Part shown: piece after piece, positions 54,466-64,000 of the stretch | Layout: every line of letters begins with the position of its first letter | Position numbering within the stretch: the first letter of the stretch is position 1 | The notes under the pieces: generated by a model | Databases searched by the model: none | What the model was told of the DNA's origin: nothing | The model's input: only the letters and a program-made list of their open reading frames with translations | From: Trichoplax adhaerens | Taxonomy: Eukaryota > Placozoa > Uniplacotomia > Trichoplacea > Trichoplacidae | Reading direction: 5' to 3' | Assembly: GCF_000150275.1 (NCBI RefSeq) | Contig: NW_002060945.1 | Coordinates: 7,775,219-7,839,218 of the forward strand | DNA length: 64,000 bases | Position numbers and translations under genes: made by a program

Positions 54466-55689
54466 CGTGGGAATTATGGGCTTCTACTGTAGATCAGAAA
54501 AAGATCCGATTTTACTTTCGGTATATTATTAATTAATAAATAATAATAATTATATACTGTATGTCATATTACTCATATATACAGTATATATACGTAATGG
54601 ACGACTATTACGGTGTGACTTGCATGCTGGTTGGACCGACCGTACATGTACCAGTCAGTGATGGTTGGTTTGTATATTTATTTCAAAGAAATAAAATAAC
54701 TTAATGCTGCAGTTAAAATGAATAGAAACATCTAGAGCCAATTATTACTCAAGGTTTTCATGATCTGTTGACAACATGTGGCATTTGAGTCAAATTTAAT
54801 ATCAATGCCGTTATGTTCTCTCGGGCAACACTAGGTCAATCACGTTAGACTAGGTTAGACCCTGCAAAGTAGCCGGAAGGGTGGAGTCTACTTTTTATTT
54901 TGGGTTGCCTTCTACATGTAATCTACTGTACAGTACTGTATTGATATATAAGTAGACCGTAATATTTTGACCAACTGTTAACTCCCTCTGCTCCAATAAA
55001 TATAAGAGTGCAGTATTTGTCAGTACTGTACAGTGTACATGCAAAAGATCGTTGACAAAAAGATTTCCTTAGGCTGAATTATGGTCTTTGTTGTTCATCT
55101 ATTTACTATACCACTGTAGGAATACTACTACCGTTGGGATGAAATGACTATCATACGTATCATTAACAACACATTTCATACAGTACAGTACGTTCTAGTA
55201 ATTTACTAATACGTACAGTATTAGTAATATATCTACTGTATGTATACAGTATATAGACATATATTGACAAATACATGTATATATACTGTATACTATCTTT
55301 GTTTTCCGCATTTTCTGATTGGCTTAAAATTGGAAACGTTTCCATTTCTTCTGGTTAATTAATTCTTTACGCGTATATATTATGCTTACCAAACTACGTT
55401 ACCTTTATTATTATTGTCCTATAACAATTTAATTTTATGAACGAGTCTTATATACTGTACTGCATAATCAAGCAATGGTGTTATGTGATCTGCTTCAAGT
55501 ATCCTTAAAAATAATAGCAATAGACATCAATCTTCTACTTTAGCGATCGAACAAATAATAAGACTAACACATTACAACCTTAACACAGGATAGGGTTCGC
55601 TAAATAAGACTAATACATTACAACCTTAACACAGGATAGAGTTCGCTAAATAAGACTAACACATTACAACCTTGATACAGGATAGAGTT
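54466..55689. other. Spacer between the two p23 duplication units
   Basis: Low-complexity AT-rich stretch with AATAAT-type runs near 54530-54550, TATATA/TGTATAC words near 55230-55290, and a 46-bp triplication at its right end. No exon is recognised. Confidence 0.45.
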
Positions 55690-55698
55690 CGCTAAACA
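55557..55698. repeat. Three tandem copies of a 46-bp unit
   Basis: Units start at 55561, 55607 and 55653 with AGACTAACACATTACAACCT, followed by TAACACAGGATAG.GTTCGC and TAAATA. Copies differ at only one to three positions, so the expansion is recent. It lies at the left edge of the second p23 duplication unit, downstream of p23-2. Confidence 0.93.
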
Positions 55699-56065
55699 TA
55701 CACCTTGTAAGAAATTTGCAACAGTTAATCAATATCGTTGCAGAAGTTTACTTTAATATACGTGATAAAATTGTTAGTCAAGAAGCAACGACGATTTCAG
55801 TACAATATGATAAACTAGCGATATCTATTAGATAAATAATCATAAACCCAAAGCAAAGCTTATGTAGACTACAAATTGAGAGGATCTTATAATTCCTTGA
55901 CTTTTCCAATTATTTTAATGTGGATATTTCTAAGATAGTCATTGCAAATACAGTACCAATGTGATAATAAGTCAATTATATAGTAAATAAATACAACATA
56001 TAAACGTTGAAAGTATGTAAAAATTACTTCTATCTAGTATCAGATTATATAGATTATAATGCTTT

Positions 56066-59000
56066 TCACCTACCTGCATCACTTGAGTCCGAATCTGTCA
56101 TACTTTTCTATATGATTATAAAATAGTAAAAATTATATGAAAAATATCTATCTTCAGTTAAAGTGGTAAATACGGTGCAATAACAAAATGTTATAGTAAA
56201 TTCCATTATTTCATGACGCATCTCATTATCTGCTTAATTGGTCAATAATGCAAGAATGATCGATATCGCCTATATCAAATCAAAGCATGCACGGCTGGCT
56301 CAGCCAGCATCAGAGTTGTCTGCATCAATACTATTTGGGCCTAATGTGTACAGTATAGCTCATAGGAGAGCAACTTTTCTGACTGCGTAACACGATACTG
56401 TTAAACCAGTTTAAAGCCAAAGTCTCAATTTAATCAACATTATAATATGATCTGCGGCTAATCTTGCAAGTATAAATTTACGGCCGGATCAAAGTTTTCG
56501 GCACTTCCCACCTGTTGCATCATTTAAAATGTCGATATCAAAAAATTAAATGTCACGTAATTAAATTGAATTATTGTCATTTAGGTAACAGTTTAAAGCA
56601 ATAGCAACAATAAACATAGACCAAACGCAGAACAAATGTATGATACAACTGTTCGCATCAAACGGTAAATACGACATCGTTAATTTAGTAATTAACGCAG
56701 CTTAACTAACGTAATAATATTACAAGTAAATTTGCTAAAATATTGCATTACTTTGCTACGGGTGAATAATGATGATCAGTCTTTATAGAGCATATAGTAT
56801 ATCGCCAATGCTACTAAATTATATCTACTCAATAATTGATAAATAATTTTTTAATGCGCTAGAACACTATCAGTAAAATGAAGGTGAAACAATAATCTTT
56901 AAAGGAACTGCTGATGTGGCATGTATAAATTGATTGATCTATCATTACATTACAGATTCATAAGGTGATTGATTCTAGTACAACCTGAAATATTTTAAAA
57001 TAACTATTGGTGTCATGGGACGAAAAATTTTACCGGAGTAAGACTTAAATCGTTGATAATCTCTTCATCACTTGCATCTTCATCTTTCCATTTATTAAAA
57101 TCAATCCTTAGCCATGTAAACTGCAATATTTAACGTCATTAATATGTAAACCAATGAGAAAGGAGAAGTATTAATTTCTTGTTTAAATCAAACCTTTTGA
57201 GTTTGTTTTAACATTCTTGGCCAGTATGGACCTGATTCCTTCTTTTTTATTTGAAAATAATATCCTCTAGCTGACTTGCGCTGCTTTGATTCCTGTAAAA
57301 ATTGACGTATCGCCAGTCGTTCATAAAAAGAAGTGGCATGTCAGCTCTCACAGGATCCATAAATGATACTTACTATAATAGAATACTAATACTAATTACT
57401 CTAGTGCGATCCAGTATGATATCAGAAATGCTATATGTATACAATTAATAAAATGCTGTCTTTACGTAAAGTTACCGTACCTCAGGAATAATGTCCTTAT
57501 AAAATTCAAATTCTAAATGGTGTTTTTGTTTCGCAATACCGCCTTTAGCACTGGCATCATTGCAAATCCAACATGTGTTTTTAAATTATTTAATAGATTT
57601 CTTATATACACTGATATTGGAACATACAAGGTAATTTCAATTATTTCGAAAAAATTACAAGATGTAAGAAGTTTTCATTTAAATGTTTTCTAATTTCCAA
57701 ATAGCATTTTATGCTTGAAGAGAAATTCTTGGAATTTTCTTTACAATATATGAGATGCATGTCATTTACGTACGGTATCGGCTGCTTGCAAATACATACA
57801 CAATTACAAATATTGCTATGCTACATTATGCATTATGCCACTTTATCATGAAAATACTATGAAGTAACTGTTCGTAAATAAGTAGAATATATTAGTCCCG
57901 TTAAATAGGGGTAGAATCTTATATTTTAAAGTAACATAACTTGTTTAACTATTACAAAGTTAGTCCATACTACAAACTAATTCCTAGAATTGGCTCGGTA
58001 CGTCGCACAGTGCATATATTATTATATATTATTCAGGCAAAATTGCTGTGCATTTGTTGGGTGTTATGTTATACGATAATAGCAGAAATTGGATATGTAA
58101 GAAATTTACATTAATGTCGAGGAATCACAAAAGTTGGTATTCTATAGCCCTATGCGAGAACGTAAAAGTTTTTGTTGTGGCAACAACTCTGGATGTTCTA
58201 AAATTGTGTTACTGAGTTGTTTGCCTCACTTTACTAGTGACATCACCAGGTAATTACGATGATAAACTACAGCCAAGATTACAACTAGTGATAGTGGGGC
58301 GTGGTACTTAAGTCTTTTGTTGAATTCAGGATGAGATCGGAAGTTAATAACTTCATTATCTTTTTATCTTTAATAATTAATTGGTAACTGGTAGTGGTAG
58401 GATAATGTATTGATCTCAGGTGGAGAAGGTTGTTTGGTTTTATTTTTGACGATCTGCAACTAGAGCTAGTTAATTTATGTTAAGTGATCTATGATGTCGT
58501 CGTGGCTTCAATAATAACCAGAATGATTACCATACATATTAAAATTGTGTTGCATATCAATGATATCTAAAGTTACAAGGTATCATTTTCCAAGTTAAAT
58601 GGTCGAGTACAAATTTAGAGACTGACTTAAAAACGTCCATACCTTAAAATAAGCTTCTTGCTGTCTATAGTAATATTTTCATTAGTAATATTCTCTATCT
58701 CAATAGTTATGAGTAACCGATCTTTACGCTGGGCCCATAATACGGCAGGATTAATTGACCTAGAAATCCAAAGGGATTATAATGACGTTACATCTAGATG
58801 GTCATAGCAATTTATAAAATATCTAGGTAATTGCGCTGTATAATTCATGTGGGAAGCGGTAAAAATGAGAATATCAAGGCATAAGACTGTGCTCTCAACA
58901 CAAAAGATAAATTTAATTTAATTCAACAAGTGGACACATCCACTAAAATCAACTGCGCAACTATATGACAATAATATAAATCCTTGTGCGACTAGTTTAT

Positions 59001-59096
59001 ACGTAATAAAATGGAAAGTAAAGAAACTAGCAAGAGTTTTTGTAAGTTACAAGGGTAATTTAAACGATGATTGTTAGCGTTGACTTACGAAGCCAT
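56066..59096 (-). CDS. PTGES3: Co-chaperone p23 (copy 2, altered tail)
   Basis: Tandem paralogue of the p23 gene at 50759-53786. Seven exons keep phase (minus): 59096-59089, 58759-58643, 57550-57481, 57292-57194, 57120-57034, 56511-56482, 56107-56066, giving 150 residues. Seen: INPAVLWAQRKDRLLITIEI, KGGIAKQKHHLEFEFYKD, IKKKESGPYWPRMLKQTQK and WLRIDFNKWKDEDASDEE. Exons 3, 4 and 5 have exactly the lengths of copy 1. Changes: a cysteine at the start of exon 3 is now serine. The acceptor matching copy 1's glycine-rich exon reads AA instead of AG, so a new AG 12 bases inside is probably used. The glycine-methionine stretch is lost, and the acidic tail is reduced to DSDSSDAGR. The frame is intact, so this looks like a functional but diverging gene; a pseudogene in early decay is less likely. 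Confidence 0.87.
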
Positions 59097-61223
59097 GATG
59101 ATTTTGTCAGATGAAAGTTGCAAATATGAGCAAGTGTTTATATACTGTAAATCCTGCTTCATTTAATGTCATTGACAGGGATTTTGAAAGAATTTACATC
59201 ACTTTATTCACGCGTACTGCAACCGCTTGTCTGTGCGTCGTCTTTGGGTTCTCTGTCTATGCATATCGACAATACAGTAATAAGGAAAATTCAATAGCAA
59301 TAACAGTTTTGCACCTGAGGGCTTGGAGCCGTAACTTTACCCTTTCTTTCATAATATCAAATTACTATATTATCATTGATTCCCTAGGGATCAGAGATTA
59401 CTCTAGGGTAGAAAAACAACCTTCGCATAACACGATCATTGGCATTTCAACAGCAACAAATGCAGACAGTCCAGACTGCTATTATTTCTTGATGAGTGAT
59501 GAATTATTATTGGTTATAGTTATTGATAATACAATATTCGGAGGACCTGAATTGTCCAGCAGTCTAGGGATTGCGCCAGTAGCCCAACAACATATCTTGA
59601 TAAAGTAATGGAGCTCACCGAATTTCACAGAGTGCGAACTTTATCAATTTCATAAATGACTGTTATACGTGAGCTATTGCGGAGACTATTAATGTCTACT
59701 GTTATTTTTCTCCATCATGTGTATGATATACAAGTATACTGTACAGTACATCGATAATTAACTAGAACGATATCACTGTAATGATATAGCATGATAACTA
59801 TGCTGAGATGGCAATGAAATAAAAATTAGGCCTATCAAGATTTCGATTCTAGTTAAATAGGCTCCCGAGTGCAAAGCTGAATAGTTTCATCATTAAGAGT
59901 TAACGAAACATTATATGATAATTATTTACCGCTGCAGTCGATACTACGGTTTATTCCTGCAGAATGTTATGATGGTGTCTATGACTCAATGATGGATTTA
60001 TTGATAACTATGCCTAGATGGCGATGAATCTCGTGATATTCATAGTGCATAGTTATAATCAGTATCATTCTTTTTAAAAGAACAGTAATTATTTACAGTT
60101 ACTACAATATTATTTATCTATGCTATCAACTAGACAGCCATACGCAGATAGAAGTAGAATGAAAGACCTTCCATCGGACCATACAATATGGGATGTAATA
60201 TAATTGTAACAAAACTGCCAGTTCGTAGTTAAGCTTTCGAATTTCTCTTCATTTCGTTTTCTCGAACTAGATATGCTATCGCGTACGATAACGACATACC
60301 ATGCAGAAATTGTAACGTAATAACTGAACAAAATCTAGCATGAACATAACTTTAATACCGTATTCTAACGCACGTGAACATTTATGATTGTGTACAGTAG
60401 CTAAAATGGGGATAATTTTTTGTCCCTTATTAATTGTAATTTTTACACATATAGAATAGCACTTCACGGATTATGATAATACGAATGTAAAAATGCATAC
60501 ACGTATAGGTGTACATGAATGCGGTTTATCTCTGTTTCATTTACATATACGCGTACGTTTGCAGTCTATAGCAATTCTATTTTAATATAGTATAACGAGC
60601 TGGTACCCACTCGTTAAGCTTTTTTAATGGTGTACATAGATATAAGGATAAGGATTCTGTATTACTGTGATACGATATCAAATCATCAGAGCAATAGTGA
60701 AAGCACTCAAGAAGTTTTCTTTTACCTCTATTGTAAAACATACTACTGTACTGTATACCGTATTATGTTATTCTGTTATTATTTATCGCTGTAAAGACCT
60801 AAAGTACATATAGTATCCATTGCACAGAATCGTTGTACTACTGTACAAAACCATTTTTTCAGCCATTTGAAACGACTAGTAAAATAATATGTAATTATAT
60901 ATTCTGTCTCCACATTATCAATATAGTGAACGACTGTTTCCTTTCGCTCTTTTTCTCTTTAGTGGTCTCTGGTAACTTATTACTACTACTTATGAAAATG
61001 AACAGTATACTGTACAGTCAACATGATAGCCGCTTAGAGGCAACTACATCGAATGCCTTACTAGGAGTTACATAAGCCTTATCCCTATTCCCATTATTAA
61101 TATACTATATATTAAAGTCTTTCTTTGCCGCTTAAATAAATTAAATGCCGGAGTAACTATTAGTAATTAACCTATTAATCAAATTCCTTCTTTGATCGTC
61201 AGCCTGTCTTCACAATCCTTCAG
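59097..61223. other. Intergenic between p23-2 and TEX10-like gene
   Basis: The divergent 5' flanks of p23-2 (minus) and the TEX10-like gene (plus). A 165-codon plus-strand frame at 59111-59608 starts just beyond the p23-2 ATG. It resembles no family, and its counterpart upstream of p23-1 is not open, so I do not call it a gene. A short cluster TATACTGTACAGTACAT lies at 59734-59750, about 640 bases upstream of p23-2. A TGATAACTATGC..AGATGGC motif occurs twice, near 59790 and 60003. Confidence 0.35.
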
Positions 61224-61377
61224 TTACAGTACAGTACTGTAGTTCATACAGTACAATACACTGTACCGTACAGTACAGTACTGTACTGTACTGTACTGAC
61301 CACTGACCACTGTGACCAGTTGGTTTCCTTCCAGTACTCCGTGCATGGATGTACCGTACCGTACCATACCGTACTGG
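61224..61377. repeat. Palindrome array upstream of the TEX10-like gene
   Basis: TACAGTACAGTACTGTAG, CAGTACAATACACTGTACCG and CAGTACAGTACTGTACTGTA words fill 61224-61299. A related GTACCGTACCGTACCATACC run lies at 61350-61377. The start codon follows about 280-350 bases downstream. Confidence 0.75.
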
Positions 61378-61654
61378 AAGTGTCCTAGCAAAACTGCACT
61401 GCAAACGAGGGCAAAAAGAGCTAACCAAATTTGCACAATCCGATTAATTCTACTGCTGATGCTGCAAATCGACAAGCTATCCAATACAGAAGTAATAAAA
61501 GATCACTATATCGTTGGAAAGACCAGTTTGCATCGTTTACAGTAAGTTCATTCTGCATGATGTATGATGATAAAGATTGAACGCCATCAGTGTGAATCTC
61601 TGTATACCAATTGTCGTAGAGATCTGCCAATCTTCCCCTGATCAATATTGAAAC

Positions 61655-64000
61655 ATGGGTAAAAGTAGTAAAAAGAAGAAGGAGAAAATGAAAGACTTTG
61701 TTAAACCAAAGTTAAAAGTTGGCCGTAAATTGCAAAAACAGAATGCAACTCAAACTAGTTTTAAAACATTAACCATTGCTTTACCTAATCAACACCAAGC
61801 TAGTCATGAAGAGCCGCTGAGCCAAAGGAAGCAACCTTTGCAAGTAATTGTATTTAGCTGCATTTAGAGTAGAGTATGATTTTCTTGGATTGATGCAATG
61901 ATAGGTATAGCTAAGATCGATAGAGAACACAGTAAAATGTGAATTAGCTAACGTAACGTCAAGTACGATGCATCAGAATTAATGTAATCTTCTTTTATTT
62001 TACTTAGGTTCTTCTCTCTCAGCTGAGGCATTACAATGCAAATGTAAGGCATGACGCCCTTGCTGGTATCAAGGATATTCTGTCCTCTCATGTAGAGTAT
62101 GCCATCTCTAATCTGAGCCCTATCTTGGGCAAAATTACCGAATGCATGACTGATATCGATGCTCGAGTTAGACATGAATTGTTTATCATATTGAAACACC
62201 TTTTATGTCAGCTCTCGTTATCAACATTGCAACCATTTTTCGCTTCAATGGTTGCTCGTCTATGTTGTGGTTTAACGCATATTGATTACAATATTCGGAT
62301 AGATACTCTCAAAATATTAGATATCTTATTAGATCATTTTCCAGGTTTAGTAGCTCGTCATTCAAGAGATTTATTACCTATTATTGTCGATATTATTTCT
62401 CAGCAGTGTAATACAACTAGCGCTCAAGGGCTAGCTAATACGCCAAACTCCCAAAGTAACGCACTCAGCCAAGCTAAGAGAGAGACCAAACAGCCATCCC
62501 GGGCTCTAACAGTTAGATTAAGGGGCAAGCTAAATATTCATGAAATTCGTCACAAGGTGCTGCATCGCTTACGACGATTTCTTACATCACTTTATCGAGA
62601 GAGTTATACTGATAGCAAGATCGAGGATAATGGAGCAAAAGAATATGATCGTATTGAGCAGAAATCATATGTCAAATTCAATTATCATACGTATTCTCAG
62701 CAAGCCACTATCAAGTTTAACAGTCCTCCTGATTTTAGTACAGTTTTTGTAGCTCGTGATGAATTCAAGCAGTTTATTGATACCATCATGCCCCTCCTGA
62801 CGAATATATGGTTAGAATGTAATCCCTCTAAATTAATACGCAAAGATACAGATGGAGATAAACTGCTGGAAATATTGATATCTTTAATGGAAGAAGTATT
62901 ATTGGTAATGCAATTGTTATGCCAGGTATCTCGCGAACAACACGAACAATTCGGTAGGACAGGAGAAAATGGGTCTTATTCTAGTGTTACTCTGGAAAAG
63001 TATTTTAATGATATTGAGCAAAATATCTTTGGTCTTTTTCCATTAACGGCGATTGAAGTTAAAAAAGGGAGAAAGTACGTAAGATTATCACACAATTTTG
63101 TTCCAAAGGTTTTTCAATATTCTTTCTGGAATGATAGCATCCATTTATTCCCATTTGTTTATCTTACATTATATCTATAATGATTCGAGTAGGTCAAACA
63201 ACGATGAAAGCAAATCTTCCGACAAGTTCACCCTGCAATTGCTCAATTTGAATTTAATCATCTGCGATATTATGGTTTACTTCATTAATTTTATACCTCT
63301 TCAAAGATTATCTACTTGCGAACATATAGTCAGTTTTGCAATCAAAGCTTTGAAATCACGAGTATTACGTAATGCTCACGGGTTAATAGCCATTGCCGGC
63401 AATCTCTTGAAATCATTATCAAACAGGTTCGCACACGGAATACTTGCATTTTTAAATATTTTCAATCTTGTTCACTATTCGAGGATAACACCTTACGAAA
63501 TAATAATAATAATATTTACTCCTTGGCTGTCAAGATCTACTAATTTAGGCAAAGGGAAAGCATACGTGATCGATATCGTTGAAGCTATACGTCATTATTA
63601 TGGAAATAGCCATGAACATTCAAATTCTAAAATTCAATGTTTAAAACTCTTACAAGGTTTGCTCGATGAAGAGCAAAAAAATATCGTTTGTGGCGCAGGC
63701 AGGTTAGCTTATAATCATGCTTATGATTTAGATTTATTATCGATCGCATAAATCAAGTATTCTTATGAGCTTAAGCATGTTTGTAATACTCTTAGTTATA
63801 TAATGCCACAACTTGAAGACTGGTTAATTTCCCTGCCGCAAGATATACTAAGACCGGAATGGGAAGGATCCGCTTTAGAATCTGTTAGCATTAAAATAAT
63901 TAAATCCTGTCTATTATCAGGCCTTCACAACCAAACTCTGCTGATGCGTTTGAACGAATTGTTGATAGAGTATTTCGGTAAAATGCTTAAAGCAACCTTG
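61655..64000 (+). CDS. TEX10: TEX10/Ipi1-like protein, 3' end beyond window
   Basis: TEX10 is a HEAT/ARM-type nuclear protein that works with the PELP1-SENP3 (Rix1) complex in 60S ribosome maturation. Exon 1 (61655-61843) encodes a basic start, GKSSKKKKEKMKDFVKPKLK, then KLQKQNATQTSFKTLTIALP, which aligns well with the conserved TEX10/Ipi1 N-terminus. Exon 2 starts at 62008 and runs to about 63078 (GTAAGA donor) or 63107. It encodes HEAT-like helices (QLRHYNANVRHDALAGIKDI; THIDYNIRIDTLKILDILLD). A third exon, probably from 63227, gives FTLQLLNLNLIICDIMVYFI. The frame is then interrupted by TAA at 63749. A 72-base intron (63686-63757, GTTTGT...TCAAG) removes it, and the same frame continues with NTLSYIMPQLEDWLISLPQD to the window edge. 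Boundaries of exons 2-4 are uncertain; the family call is strong. Confidence 0.88.

Larger units (their letters stand above)
50330..59170. repeat. Tandem segmental duplication containing both p23 genes
   Basis: Units of about 3.5 kb (roughly 50330-53850 and 55690-59170), in the same orientation, share coding exons, intron fragments, the 3' flank (GTTAGTC.A.AAGCAA.GAC and CACAAATTGAGAG.ATCTT) and about 150 bases upstream of the start codon (AGCCATGATGATTTTG and CTTGTCTG..CGTCGT.). Retained introns show DNA-level duplication, not retroposition. Introns are strongly diverged, so the event is not recent. Unit edges are approximate. Confidence 0.85.

Noticed and set aside
59111-59608. 165-codon plus-strand frame upstream of p23-2
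   Set aside because: It begins inside the duplicated p23 promoter, the matching region upstream of p23-1 is not open on this strand, and the sequence resembles no family.
63745-63760. Pseudogene call for the TEX10-like gene because of the in-frame TAA
   Set aside because: A short in-phase GT-AG intron explains the stop, and family-like sequence continues in the same frame downstream.

Overview
The window looks like AT-rich nuclear DNA of an early-branching animal. Nearly every gene has many short GT-AG introns (about 60 to 700 bases), and the products are animal proteins: two integrin beta chains, peroxisomal 3-ketoacyl-CoA thiolase, co-chaperone p23, TEX10 and a long coiled-coil protein. 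A placozoan or similar genome would fit, but this is inference from gene content and intron style. I see no bacterial operons, CRISPR arrays, rRNA genes or convincing tRNA genes. Gene models were assembled by hand: splice junctions were chosen so that reading phase is kept and the product matches its family.

Layout. 1-3713: no secure gene, one 0.2 kb tandem duplication and a few possible minus-strand exons. 3714-10944 (minus): integrin beta, 26 exons. 10945-18498: divergent intergenic region with 0.2 kb repeats, a CRE-like site, GTACTGTAC-rich palindrome arrays and a probable non-coding first exon. 18499-24167 (plus): second integrin beta, 27 exons. 26115 to about 30509 (minus): coiled-coil protein of at least 18 exons. 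30.77-34.02 kb: three different degenerate tandem-repeat blocks. 36075-37268 (minus): intronless methyltransferase-like gene. 41161-43386 (plus): cysteine synthase-type enzyme, 4 exons. 44267-48193 (minus): peroxisomal thiolase, 13 exons, with an N-terminal PTS2 signal. 50759-53786 and 56066-59096 (both minus): two p23 genes from a tandem duplication of roughly 3.5 kb. 61655 to the right edge (plus): TEX10-like gene, cut by the window end.

The genes do not form one pathway. The two integrins are head-to-head paralogues that keep many exon sizes and phases. The two p23 genes are tandem paralogues, one of which has lost its ancestral acidic tail and one splice acceptor. The most distinctive non-coding signal is a family of palindromic TACTGTAC/GTACAGTAC clusters lying a few tens to a few hundred bases upstream of several gene starts (cysteine synthase, thiolase, p23-1, TEX10-like, and the inferred first exon of integrin 2). 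These could be a shared promoter element or a promoter-targeting repeat family.
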